Positions 40,598 through 49,577 are shown, counted from the first letter of the stretch. The stretch: 64,000 nt of DNA from Bacteroidota bacterium (GCA_016183765.1 JACPEA010000002.1:299832-363831); one strand, 5' to 3'. Notes: a model not told the origin generated them from the sequence alone. A program made the numbers and translations.

Positions 40598-40984
40598 ATA
40601 TTGAATGATGAGCAAGGAATGTTGAACGCTGAAGCAGAGAGCTTTGGCGTTTTTCATTTTGAATAGCGGAACAGAGGAACAGATGAGCAAGGAACAGACG
40701 AAGGGAATATTGAATAATGCGCAAGGAATTTTGAACGCTGAAGCAGAGAGCTTTGGCGTTTTTCATTTTGAACAACGGAACAGATGAACAGAGGAGCAAG
40801 GAACAGACGAAGGGGGGATATTGAATGATGAACGCTGAAGTGAAGAACTTTGGCGTTTTTCATTTTGAACAGATGAACAGATGAACAAGGAATAGACGAA
40901 GGGAGGGGGAATATTGAATAATGAATAAGGAATTTTGAACGCTGAAGTGGGAGACTTTGGCGTTTTTTTTTGTGTTGTTAGAGG
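40592..40984 (+). repeat. About 110-bp unit repeated four times, each with a terminator-like hairpin, locus G
   Basis: Copies begin near 40597, 40706, 40817 and 40910; copy 3 is shorter and copy 4 is cut. Each copy starts with heptamers of NNNTGAA type and then has an 11-bp stem with a 5-nt loop, AACGCTGAAGC...GCTTTGGCGTT, followed by TTTT. Copies 3 and 4 change AAGC/GCTT to AAGT/ACTT on both sides, which keeps the stem paired. The first heptamer contains the stop codon of the HMA-like gene. Confidence 0.88.
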
Positions 40985-41002
40985 AAAAATAGCCTGCCGA
41001 AC

Positions 41003-41097
41003 CCCTCACGCTTCAACATTCATCTGTTCCTTGTTCATCTGTTCCTCTGTTCAGAAAACATTCATCATTCCTTGCTCGTCTGTTCATCATTCAAAGA
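41003..41097 (-). repeat. Inverted counterpart of the locus G repeat
   Basis: The sequence consists of reverse-complement words of 40597-40984 (ATTCATCTGTTCCTTGTTCA, and TTCATCATTCCTTGCTCGTC). It runs into the stop codon of the LEA14-like gene. Together with the tandem units it fills the whole 489-bp gap between two convergent genes, which otherwise holds nothing recognisable. Confidence 0.85.
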
Positions 41098-41557
41098 GAT
41101 CGATCTTGTGCCTGGATTCATAACTGAAAGGAACATTGGTGAAAAAGCCGGCTTTGCCCACCCGGGTGGTGCCTTTTACCTGAACCAGCACTTCTTTATT
41201 GAACAGGAGGCTTAATCCGTTTTTCAGGACCGTTCTCATGTCTACCGCGATCCGGGAGGGTAGGTTGAACTCTGCTTTCCGGGGGATATGCATCAGCGTG
41301 TCCAGCTGGTACTTGCCCAGGTAGCTGTTGTCGATATAGATGTCACAATCCACTTTCTTCAGGTCCACCCCAAAACCATTTGGGTTATAGTAGACCAGGT
41401 CCATGGCCAGGAGGGTCTTGTCGAACCCCATATTCTCGATCTTGACATTTTTGATGGAACGGTAATCGAAGCCTTGCGGTTTCTGGCAGGCGAACAGGAA
41501 AAGGGCCAATAAGGCCAATAGAGAGGTTTTCTTCAAGCGGAAACTATTTGACTGCAA
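41087..41557 (-). CDS. LEA14-like (LEA type 2) lipoprotein
   Basis: 156 residues. Signal with lipobox SLLALLALFLFACQKPQG (lipidated Cys about residue 24). The remainder is one LEA-2/WHy-type beta-sandwich: IKNVKIENMGFDKTLLAMDL, YYNPNGFGVDLKKVDCDIYI and IPRKAEFNLPSRIAVDMRTV. Such domains are found in desiccation and envelope proteins; the function here is unknown. The final codons touch a repeat tract. Divergent from the WbqC gene across 230 bp of very AT-rich DNA. Confidence 0.85.
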   Translation of the reverse strand: MQSNSFRLKKTSLLALLALFLFACQKPQGFDYRSIKNVKIENMGFDKTLLAMDLVYYNPNGFGVDLKKVDCDIYIDNSYLGKYQLDTLMHIPRKAEFNLPSRIAVDMRTVLKNGLSLLFNKEVLVQVKGTTRVGKAGFFTNVPFSYESRHKIDLFE

Positions 41558-41787
41558 AATAGGAGAGACTCGCCGATTTTCAAGAAACCGTCTTGTTAAA
41601 TGTGCTATATTTGATACTAAAATAATTAGTTTTTTGGTGTAAAATCCATGATTTTTTCTATGCTAACTTGATTAGTTCATAAAATTATACATTAGAATAT
41701 TAATAATCAATTATTTAAAATAATTTAATTCAATTAAATTAGTCGATATATAAGGGCAAAATTCAATAAAAAGCAGTAATATCTCCG
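41558..41787. promoter_or_regulatory. AT-rich divergent promoter region
   Basis: 230 bp between divergent starts, clearly more AT-rich than the surrounding DNA. TAATTTAATTCAATTAAATTAG-like runs dominate 41695-41745. Several weak -7 candidates occur on both strands; none can be singled out. The low GC continues into the first 50 codons of the WbqC gene. Confidence 0.4.
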
Positions 41788-42429
41788 ATGATTAAACATG
41801 ATCATGAAAATACATCATTATTAATTGATTCTCAATTTTTTGGGACGATTAATTATTATAAAACTTTGTTTGATTTTTCAAATATAGAAATTGAACAATA
41901 TGAAAGCTACCAGAAAATGAGTTTTCGCAACCGTTGTATGGTTGCAGGCAGCAATGGTGTGGTGGGCTTATCGGTCCCGATCGAAAAAGGCAGGGGACAG
42001 CGGGAGTTGATGAAAGATACCAGGATCAGTCGCGAAGGCAACTGGCGGGTACAGCATTGGCGAACCATCGCCTCCTGTTACAGCCGGGCGCCTTTTTTTG
42101 AATTTTACAGCGATGGGGTGCATGGGCTCCTGCTGAAAGAGCAGGTGTTCCTGCTCGATTGGAACCTGGAAATACTGGACTGGCTGAAACGGATATTGAA
42201 ACTGCCGGCCGAAATCCACAGGAGTCCGGAGTACCGGAAAACGGTTCCTGAGGGGATGACGGACCTGCGGAGCCAGCTCTTACCTAAGAATTACCATGCA
42301 GAGCCCTGGGATCTGAAGTATACCCAGGTATTTGAAGACCGGATCGGCTTCCAGTCCAACCTTTGTATCCTCGATCTTTTGTTCTGCTGTGGCCCTGAAA
42401 CAAGGGGGATGTTGCAGACAACAATTTGA
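41788..42429 (+). CDS. WbqC family protein
   Basis: 213 residues. Matches the WbqC-like family (MSFRNRCMVAGSNGVVGLSV, WRVQHWRTIASCYSRAPFFE, YTQVFEDRIGFQSNLCILDL). Members appear in surface-polysaccharide and sugar-modification loci and are thought to act as acyl- or aminotransferase-like enzymes on nucleotide sugars; the exact reaction is not settled. Usual family proteins begin near the visible motif QFFGTINYYKTL, so the start is plausible. The first 150 bases are strikingly AT-rich compared with the rest, which may mark a recent junction. Confidence 0.85.
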   Translation: MIKHDHENTSLLIDSQFFGTINYYKTLFDFSNIEIEQYESYQKMSFRNRCMVAGSNGVVGLSVPIEKGRGQRELMKDTRISREGNWRVQHWRTIASCYSRAPFFEFYSDGVHGLLLKEQVFLLDWNLEILDWLKRILKLPAEIHRSPEYRKTVPEGMTDLRSQLLPKNYHAEPWDLKYTQVFEDRIGFQSNLCILDLLFCCGPETRGMLQTTI

Positions 42430-42529
42430 GGTTTTAATGCGTCTTTAAACGGGTTCTTACACCGAGATGCCGTAATTTTAAAATTCGTATGTCTATCAAC
42501 AAGATACGCTACGAATCATTGATCACCCC

Positions 42530-45500
42530 ATGAAGTACAATCGATTCCTGTTAGTTGTTTTGGTCACCCTGGTCTACTCAGTTTTGCCTGCACAGGATTT
42601 CTCAAATAAAGGAAAGGATTTCTGGTTAGGATATGGATTTCATGTGAACATGGGAGCCGGTGTTTCCGCCAGCCAGAATAACCTGCAGGACATGGTACTG
42701 TATTTTACTTCTGATAAAAATGCCAATGTCACAGTTGACATACCCGGTATCAATTACAAAAAAAGCTATTCGGTTGCCGCCAACCAGGTCACCGCATCGG
42801 ACCCGATCCCCAAAGCCGGTACACAGGATGCGCGTATTTCCGGACAGGGAACTTTTGACCGGGGTATTCATATAGAAAGCGATGTGCCGATTGTTGCCTA
42901 TGCGCATATTTACAATGCAAGTGTATCCGGAGCCTCCTTACTGTTTCCTACCAATACCCTTGGAAAGGAATATTATTCGGTGAACTTTACACAGTCGTCC
43001 AATGCCAGTTTTGCCAACTCTTTTTTCTTTGTGGTAGCTACAGAAGACAATACTTCTGTAGAGATCACGCCTTCGGGACCCAACTTGAACGGGCTTGCCT
43101 CCGGTGTGGCATCGATGGTTACGCTGAACAAAGGACAGGTGTACAATGTCATGGGCACTACCTCAGGCACTTTGGGTACGGATCTGACCGGCTCAAAGAT
43201 CCGTTCGGTCAGTGCCGGAGGATCGGGGGGCTGTAAAAAGATCGCGGTGTTTTCCGGTTCGGGAAAAGTAAGTATCGGTGGAGCTGGCAATGCAAGCGGC
43301 AGTGCCGATAACCTGTTTGCCCAGGCTTTTCCGGCAGTTGCCTGGGGTAAAAAATACCTGACGGCGCCAACGGGTTCACAACCCAACAATTTTTACCGGG
43401 TCTGTGTAACCGATCCTAAAACCGTTGTAAAACTGAATGGGGTAGTATTACCTGCAGCTTCTCTGGTCAATAAGTTCTATTACCAGTTTAAAAATGGCAA
43501 TGCCTCCGGAACCAACCCGGCGGTACCCAACCTGATTGAAGCGGATAATCCCGTATTGGTGTCCCAGTACTGCACTACGCAGGGGCAGGAAGGAAATGCG
43601 AACACCACACCTTTCGGTGACCCGGAAATGATCTACCTGAGTCCTGTGGAGCAAACCATCAACCAGATCACCCTGTACTCTGCCGATAAATACCGGATCC
43701 TGCAGAGTTATATCAACGTGATCATTAAAAACGGTGGCACCGCCAGTTTTACGCTGGATGGTAGTAAGGTCAGCAGTTTCCAGCCCCACCCGCAGGAGCC
43801 TAATTATTCGTATGCCATTATCCCGGTATCAGCCGGTTCACACACCTTGTATTCTGACACAGGTTTCAATGCCATTGCCTACGGTTTTGGTTCGGCAGAA
43901 AGTTATGGCTATAATGCGGGTACCAATGTGCGCGACTTTTCCTCAACCACCATCATTCAGAATCCGTATGGCAGGATCGATTCTGCCGTAACCTGTGTGA
44001 ATACGCCCCTGCAATTATCTGTGCCGTTCACGTTTACCCCGGCAAGCATTACCTGGGACTTTTCCGCGGCGCCCAATATCTCGCCCAATACCAAAATCGG
44101 TCCCATTACCACTGTGGTAGCCGATAGCACGGACCCGGCAAAGAACCTGCAATATTATAGTCCCGGTAAAACCTTCACATTCACCAAAGCCAATACGGCT
44201 GCCTTACGCGATACCATTAAACTCTACACCACTTCTTCCACGCCTGACGGTTGTGGCAGCACGGACCAGGTGTTTACCATACCGATATCAGTAAAGGACC
44301 TGCCGGTGGCTAAATTCTCTGTTGCTGCAGGTGGCTGTGCCAACGATCCGGTTACCCTCACCGACCAGAGTACCGCAACCCAGGGAACCGTGAAACGCTG
44401 GTTCTGGGATTTTGGTGACGGTACCACCGCTGATCTCACAACAGCAACGGTTCCACCCAAAGTATACAATAGCCCGGCGGCTTATACGATCAAACTGAAA
44501 GCAGTATCGGATATTGGCTGTTTGTCTGTCGAAACTTCACAGACGGTTCAGCAGAGTTCCAGGCCGGTGGCGCGTTTTGCCACATCCACCTTAAAATGCA
44601 TCGACAAGGATGTGGTATTCACAGATGGCTCCACTACTTCCACCGGTACCCTGGCCAAATGGACCTGGGACCTGGCCGATGGTAAAACTGTCATTGTCAA
44701 TTCCTCCAATGCAGCTGTCACCACCCAGTATATATCGGATGGCGCTAAAGCCGTTAGCCTGAAAGTAGCCACCACCACCGGTTGTGAAAGTGATCCTTAT
44801 ACACCGGCATTCGCCATTAATCCAAGTCCACAGCCCGGATTCACTTTACCTGAAGTTTGTTTGAGTGATGCTTTTGCCCTGTTCGCAGATACCTCTAAGA
44901 TATCGGACGGTTCTGAATCGCAGTTCAAATACCTGTGGAACTTCAATGCCGGAACACCTGCTGTGAGTCCCGGCCCCAATATCACCAGCAGTACCCTGAA
45001 AAATCCACAGGTCAAATATGCAGATAGGGGGTATTACAAAGTATCCCTGACGGTAACTTCCAAAGACGCTTGCGTGGCCAGCCTGGTGCAGGATTTTACG
45101 GTGAACGGAAGTATACCCAAAGCGGCTTTTGATTTTGCCAATGCGGCGCCATACTGCGGGGTAAAACCTGTGAAACTGCGCAACAATTCCACCGTGGACT
45201 TTGGGACTGTAACCCGGCTGGAGATCTATTGGGATTTTGTTAATGCCCCTACCGTAAAAGAAGTGGATGAAAACCCGGTGCCAGGTAAGATCTATCCGCA
45301 TTCTTATCCCGATCCAACGGCTCCGAAAACCTATACCATCCGTCTGGTGGCGTATTCAGGTGGCAACACTTGTGTGGATGGCAGTTCGCAAACCATCACT
45401 GTGTATCCGCAACCTAAAGCCTCTTTCAGTGTGTCGACAAGTCAGCTGTGTTATGGCGAGATCGTAAACTTTACCGATAAGAGTTATGCGGGTTCCAGTG

Positions 45501-46168
45501 CCATCAGCAGATGGGCATGGGACCTGGCGGGTGGCACAACCTCCTCCCTGCAGAACCCGAATAAACAGTTCAACGATTCGGGACTGTTCACAACCAGTCT
45601 CTATTTCTTCAATACAGATGGCTGTATCAGTGATACGGCTAAACAGTCACTTACCGTTTATCCCAATCCCAAATTATTGCTGCCGCACATGATCACGGTG
45701 CTCTCTGGCGGACAGGTTACGCTTACGCCGACCTATGTGTTTGGAAATGAACTCAGTTATCTCTGGACACCTCCCACATACCTCAGCAGCGATACGGCCG
45801 CTACACCCAAAGCCATTCCGGATGATGATATCACTTATCAATTAAAGTTGACGGCACGTGGCGGATGTTCGGTAACGGATACTATTTTTATACGGGTTTT
45901 AAAGGGACCGGAAGTGCCCAATGCTTTCTCGCCCAACGGCGATGGCATCCATGATACCTGGAAGATCAAATACCTGGATGGGTATCCGGGTGCTACGATC
46001 GACGTGTACAACCGCTATGGCCAGGTCGTTTTCCGTTCAGTGGGTTACGATAAGGAATGGGACGGCACCCGCAATGGCAACCCTTTACCTGTGGGAACGT
46101 ATTATTATATCATCAATCCAAGAAACGGGCGGCAGATCATTACGGGATCGGTGACCCTGATAAAGTAA
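42530..46168 (+). CDS. T9SS cargo protein: IgGFc-binding-like N-terminus, PKD repeats, gliding-motility C-terminal domain
   Basis: 1212 residues with signal peptide (MKYNRFLLVVLVTLVYSVLP, AQ). Residues 25-470 resemble the IgGFc-binding N-terminal region (KGKDFWLGYGFHVNMGAG, SDVPIVAYAHIYNAS, KIAVFSGSGKVSIG). About five PKD-like domains start near residues 589, 677, 764, 859 and 960 (RWFWDFGDGT, KWTWDLADGK, RWAWDLAGGT). Residues 1129-1212 are the CHU_C/TIGR04131 sorting domain (VPNAFSPNGDGIHDTWKIKY, VDVYNRYG-like core, GTYYYIINPRNGRQIITGSV). Exported by type IX secretion to the cell surface, where it may act in adhesion. The PorP/SprF gene follows 4 bp later. Confidence 0.94.
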   Translation: MKYNRFLLVVLVTLVYSVLPAQDFSNKGKDFWLGYGFHVNMGAGVSASQNNLQDMVLYFTSDKNANVTVDIPGINYKKSYSVAANQVTASDPIPKAGTQDARISGQGTFDRGIHIESDVPIVAYAHIYNASVSGASLLFPTNTLGKEYYSVNFTQSSNASFANSFFFVVATEDNTSVEITPSGPNLNGLASGVASMVTLNKGQVYNVMGTTSGTLGTDLTGSKIRSVSAGGSGGCKKIAVFSGSGKVSIGGAGNASGSADNLFAQAFPAVAWGKKYLTAPTGSQPNNFYRVCVTDPKTVVKLNGVVLPAASLVNKFYYQFKNGNASGTNPAVPNLIEADNPVLVSQYCTTQGQEGNANTTPFGDPEMIYLSPVEQTINQITLYSADKYRILQSYINVIIKNGGTASFTLDGSKVSSFQPHPQEPNYSYAIIPVSAGSHTLYSDTGFNAIAYGFGSAESYGYNAGTNVRDFSSTTIIQNPYGRIDSAVTCVNTPLQLSVPFTFTPASITWDFSAAPNISPNTKIGPITTVVADSTDPAKNLQYYSPGKTFTFTKANTAALRDTIKLYTTSSTPDGCGSTDQVFTIPISVKDLPVAKFSVAAGGCANDPVTLTDQSTATQGTVKRWFWDFGDGTTADLTTATVPPKVYNSPAAYTIKLKAVSDIGCLSVETSQTVQQSSRPVARFATSTLKCIDKDVVFTDGSTTSTGTLAKWTWDLADGKTVIVNSSNAAVTTQYISDGAKAVSLKVATTTGCESDPYTPAFAINPSPQPGFTLPEVCLSDAFALFADTSKISDGSESQFKYLWNFNAGTPAVSPGPNITSSTLKNPQVKYADRGYYKVSLTVTSKDACVASLVQDFTVNGSIPKAAFDFANAAPYCGVKPVKLRNNSTVDFGTVTRLEIYWDFVNAPTVKEVDENPVPGKIYPHSYPDPTAPKTYTIRLVAYSGGNTCVDGSSQTITVYPQPKASFSVSTSQLCYGEIVNFTDKSYAGSSAISRWAWDLAGGTTSSLQNPNKQFNDSGLFTTSLYFFNTDGCISDTAKQSLTVYPNPKLLLPHMITVLSGGQVTLTPTYVFGNELSYLWTPPTYLSSDTAATPKAIPDDDITYQLKLTARGGCSVTDTIFIRVLKGPEVPNAFSPNGDGIHDTWKIKYLDGYPGATIDVYNRYGQVVFRSVGYDKEWDGTRNGNPLPVGTYYYIINPRNGRQIITGSVTLIK

Positions 46169-46172
46169 GTAT

Positions 46173-47201
46173 ATGCGAATCAAACAGTTCATGATGGGGA
46201 TCGCTTTGGCAGGCTGCCTGACAGCCGCAGCGCAACAACGCCCATACTACACCCAGTATATCATGAACAACTATATCATCAATCCTGCCGTGGCCGGAAT
46301 TGAGAATTACTGGGACGTGAAAGCCAGTCACCGCCTGCAATGGGTGGGCTTGCAGGATGCACCGGTCACCACCTATCTCACCATACATGGCCCGCTGAAG
46401 AAAAGTGATTACGATGACAGGGGATCGGCCACCAGTTTCCGGGCAAGCGGACAGAACCCCAGGGGAGAAGCTTACTGGCGTGATTATACCGCACCCGATC
46501 CGCATCATGGCGTGGGTTTTACCATGCTCAACGATAAAACGGGACCATTGAACCGTTTTGCCATGTATGGCACTTATTCCTATCACCTGAGCCTTTCACC
46601 AACTACCTCACTCGCAGCTGGTGCATCAGTGGGCTTTACCAATATGAGCCTGGATGCCAGTAAACTGAATTTTGGCGGTACCACTGTTGATCCTGCTGTG
46701 GCAGGCAGTGGTGTCATCAACCGCATCAAACCGGATATCAGTGCCGGCCTCTGGTTATATTCACGTAACTATTTTGTAGGCGTGGCCGCACAGCAGATCA
46801 TACCGCAGCAGATCGCATTCTCTGATAATACCGTGCATCTGCAGAACGGCAAATTGTTGCCACATCTTTTTGTGAGCGCCGGATACCGTATGCAGTTATC
46901 CGATGATATCAGCCTGCTGCCTTCTATGTTATTACGTTATATCAGCCCCTTACCCCTGGGCTTCGACCTGAATGCCAAAGTACAGTACCAGGACCTGCTC
47001 TGGGCCGGCGCCTCCTACCGCTACCAGGATGGTTTTGCGGCCATGGTGGGACTGAATCTGAACCGTAACATCAATATCGGGTATTCCTACGATGTGCAGA
47101 CCTCTAACCTGAACACGGTGAGTCGCGGTACCCATGAAATACTGATCGGTTTTCTATTGGGGAACCGATACGGGGACTGGTGCCCGCGTAATCTCTGGTA
47201 A
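46173..47201 (+). CDS. PorP/SprF family type IX secretion membrane protein
   Basis: 342 residues. Signal peptide (MRIKQFMMGIALAGCLTAAA, QQ) and the start of the family motif, RPYYTQYIMNNYIINPAVAG, directly after it. The body has the outer-membrane beta-strand pattern (LAAGASVGFTNMSLDASKLN, ISAGLWLYSRNYFVGVAAQQ, NINIGYSYDVQTSNLNTVSR). PorP/SprF proteins bind the type B sorting domains of T9SS cargo and hold them at the surface. Its cargo is almost certainly the 1212-residue protein encoded immediately upstream. Convergent with the BlaR-like gene, 4 bp apart. Confidence 0.95.
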   Translation: MRIKQFMMGIALAGCLTAAAQQRPYYTQYIMNNYIINPAVAGIENYWDVKASHRLQWVGLQDAPVTTYLTIHGPLKKSDYDDRGSATSFRASGQNPRGEAYWRDYTAPDPHHGVGFTMLNDKTGPLNRFAMYGTYSYHLSLSPTTSLAAGASVGFTNMSLDASKLNFGGTTVDPAVAGSGVINRIKPDISAGLWLYSRNYFVGVAAQQIIPQQIAFSDNTVHLQNGKLLPHLFVSAGYRMQLSDDISLLPSMLLRYISPLPLGFDLNAKVQYQDLLWAGASYRYQDGFAAMVGLNLNRNINIGYSYDVQTSNLNTVSRGTHEILIGFLLGNRYGDWCPRNLW

Positions 47202-47205
47202 GCGC

Positions 47206-49170
47206 TTACTGGAAAACGATCAGGTTCCGATTTTCATTGTTCACCCTTTTGCGGTGCACCAGCTGTATCAGTTGTACCTGTTTTTCGCTGGCATTTTTTA
47301 CCAGAACCAGTTGCAAATGCATTCTTGCTGAGAGACGCCGAAGCAGCTCTGTTTGCATCCTTTGTATGTCAAGCGGTGACAGAACCGGTAGTGAGAAGGG
47401 GAGTAGGCTGTCTGCCATTTCCATAACATCTACCACTGCCAGCGGTTCTTTGGGATCTGCTACATCCGGAATTTCCGGTATGGGTTCGATCAGCATGGTT
47501 TTGGCCGTTTTTGAATCAGCGGTATGCCCGATCCTATCATAACCACGGAGCATGGGTTCTACCGATTGCAGGGATTGTATGATGATTTTGTCCAACCCTG
47601 CTTTGTCCAGCTCGGCTACGGTTTCCATCGCTTTCTGCACATCACGCAGGATCTTTTCTTTGTTCAGTTTGTTATTGGCATTTTCCTGGAAGACTTTCTG
47701 CATCTCAACCTTGGCTTTCCGGATCTCTGCAGACATATGGTGCAGCTCTTTGTTCATGTCCTGCCTGAGCTGGTTTCTCAGGTTGGCGGGCAGAAAGATG
47801 GAGTCGGCAGACAGGGTACTGGCAAGTTCCTGTTTGGCTTTTTCGATCTGTCCGATCTCTTTCTCCCAGTCCGGTTGTTGTGTTTCCATTTCCAGTGCGG
47901 CCAGTTTCAATGCGCTGGCCACCATCGGGGTAAGCGATGTGATCTTTTTCTGATCAGCGTTGCCGGCTGTTTCCTGCGATTTCTCGGCACTGGCTATGGT
48001 TTTCTTCATTTCGGCTTGTAAGGGCTTAGCCAAAAAGAATACGGGGTTGAATAAAGGGTTCTCTATGGTCATAGCCAAGGGCTCTACCGTATAGGTTTGT
48101 TTGCGTTGTTCCTGCCGTGAAAGACTTTTTGCAGCGGCAGTCTGTTGATCTGTCCGTGTGGTGTGAATGGGACTTAACCAGGCCACCGAACTCAGGATAC
48201 CCGTTACGAGGCAGAGGGCCAGCAGCTGTTTCCGGTAGCTGAAACTGTTCTCTTTTTGATCGGTCATCCTTTTTACACGATAGAGCAGGTCGTTCTTTTT
48301 ACCGGTAGCGGTCATGGCCAGCGATGGTGCCTGTTGCAGGTAAGCGATCCGCAGCAGGGCTTCCGCATACACGGGTGCCTGGTACTGGAACTGTAATACC
48401 CAGTCGTCGCAACTGTTCTCTCTTTCTTTCCGGATGGCTTTGCTGAGCAGTTGGGTGAACGGGTTGAAGAACAGGCTGATCTCGGCAACCGACAGCAATA
48501 GGTTGAACAGGTAATCGTATCGTTTGATATGCGCCAGCTCATGTAAGAGCACGGCTTCCATCTGTTCTGTGTTCAGGTGGTTGATGCTGGCCACCGGCAC
48601 CAATATCAACGGCTTCAGGAAACCGATGGTGAGCGGGGTGTTTACCTGTTCGGATAAGAATACCTGCACCGGTTTCCTGATATCGAGCTGTGTGGCGATG
48701 CGTTGTACGAACAAACGCCATTCAGCCGGCATTTTTTGCAGGCCCTGGTACCTGATCTGTTGTGTTTTCCGGTAACCCATGAACCAACGGATGCAGAGCA
48801 CCCCTATCAGCAGCAGGTAGGCCATGGAAATATAGGGCAGCAACAGTTCACCCTTCAGCATCCAGTGAATGATGCCGGAAAGATAACTGCTGCCCTGCGG
48901 CAGCACCGGCTGCAGTTGCGGTGTCGCATTGTTCTGCAAGGGTTGCCAGGCGGCATGGTATTGCTGGTAATAGAACTGGAAAGTGAACAGGAACCAGATA
49001 AAACCCATGCTTTGGGCGATGATGCCCATACGGTACCTGGCAGCGGCACTCATAGAGATCAATCCGGTGATACAGACATACAACAGCCAGACAATGGCTG
49101 TTTGCCATACACTATGGGCAATGGCATACCCCAATGCCTGTAAAAAACCGGATTGGAACAGTGATTGCAT
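47206..49170 (-). CDS. M56 family (BlaR1-like) membrane metallopeptidase
   Basis: 654 residues. Four N-terminal membrane helices with the zinc site VLLHELAHIKRYDYL (HExxH) at about residues 208-222 and a distal ligand region ERENSCDDWVL. A long extracytoplasmic part without a penicillin-binding domain follows, rich in charged helices (EKEIGQIEKAKQELASTLSA, MSAEIRKAKVEMQKVFQENA), probably coiled coil. BlaR1/MecR1-type proteins cleave the BlaI repressor after sensing a signal; here the sensor part differs, so the ligand is unlikely to be a beta-lactam. Its partner blaI is 4 bp upstream. Co-transcribed. Confidence 0.92.
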   Translation of the reverse strand: MQSLFQSGFLQALGYAIAHSVWQTAIVWLLYVCITGLISMSAAARYRMGIIAQSMGFIWFLFTFQFYYQQYHAAWQPLQNNATPQLQPVLPQGSSYLSGIIHWMLKGELLLPYISMAYLLLIGVLCIRWFMGYRKTQQIRYQGLQKMPAEWRLFVQRIATQLDIRKPVQVFLSEQVNTPLTIGFLKPLILVPVASINHLNTEQMEAVLLHELAHIKRYDYLFNLLLSVAEISLFFNPFTQLLSKAIRKERENSCDDWVLQFQYQAPVYAEALLRIAYLQQAPSLAMTATGKKNDLLYRVKRMTDQKENSFSYRKQLLALCLVTGILSSVAWLSPIHTTRTDQQTAAAKSLSRQEQRKQTYTVEPLAMTIENPLFNPVFFLAKPLQAEMKKTIASAEKSQETAGNADQKKITSLTPMVASALKLAALEMETQQPDWEKEIGQIEKAKQELASTLSADSIFLPANLRNQLRQDMNKELHHMSAEIRKAKVEMQKVFQENANNKLNKEKILRDVQKAMETVAELDKAGLDKIIIQSLQSVEPMLRGYDRIGHTADSKTAKTMLIEPIPEIPDVADPKEPLAVVDVMEMADSLLPFSLPVLSPLDIQRMQTELLRRLSARMHLQLVLVKNASEKQVQLIQLVHRKRVNNENRNLIVFQ

Positions 49171-49174
49171 ATAC

Positions 49175-49558
49175 TTACTGTTTTTTCAGGTTGTCCAACA
49201 ATTTCTGGATCTCTTCCAGTTCCGATTTGTTGGGAGCATGGTTACCCAATGCCTGCATCACCAGCTGCGTGGAAGAACCACCGAACAGGGAGTTGATCAT
49301 TTTACCAACGATCTGCTGTTGGGTGTTCTCACGCGAGATATTGGCACGGTAAATATGCGTTTTGCTGCTGTCGTCCCTTTTCACGATCCCTTTTTCAAAC
49401 ATGATCTGCATCAGTTTGAGGGTGGTGGTATAACCGGCGTCTTTGTGTTCACTCAGTATCTCATGCACTTCCCTGACAGTGGCAGTGCCTTTGTCCCAGA
49501 GCACCCGTAAGATCTCCAGTTCACTTTCTGTAGGTTTAATATTCTTGGAAACAGCCAT
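49175..49558 (-). CDS. BlaI/MecI/CopY family repressor
   Basis: 127 residues from the ATG at 49558 (MAVSKNIKPTESELEILRVL); an upstream extension to 49609 runs through the promoter. Winged helix: ILRVLWDKGTATVREVHEIL, DAGYTTTLKLMQIMFEKGIV, then the cleavage-site region and C-terminal dimer helix (LFGGSSTQLVMQALGNHAPN). Represses its own operon until cut by the M56 peptidase encoded downstream. An operator-like dyad lies 3 bp upstream of the start codon. Confidence 0.94.
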   Translation of the reverse strand: MAVSKNIKPTESELEILRVLWDKGTATVREVHEILSEHKDAGYTTTLKLMQIMFEKGIVKRDDSSKTHIYRANISRENTQQQIVGKMINSLFGGSSTQLVMQALGNHAPNKSELEEIQKLLDNLKKQ

Positions 49559-49561
49559 TTC

Positions 49562-49577
49562 TACGATTTTGTTCGTA
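49562..49577. promoter_or_regulatory. Operator-like dyad upstream of blaI
   Basis: TACGA and TCGTA separated by 6 bp, directly before the blaI start codon. The dyad resembles the TACA/TGTA operators of BlaI/MecI but has a shorter spacer. Position and symmetry suggest autorepression. Confidence 0.45.

Noticed and set aside
40592-41097. CRISPR-like array
   Set aside because: The repeat unit is about 110 bp with no unique spacers of even length, copies vary in length, and no cas genes are present.
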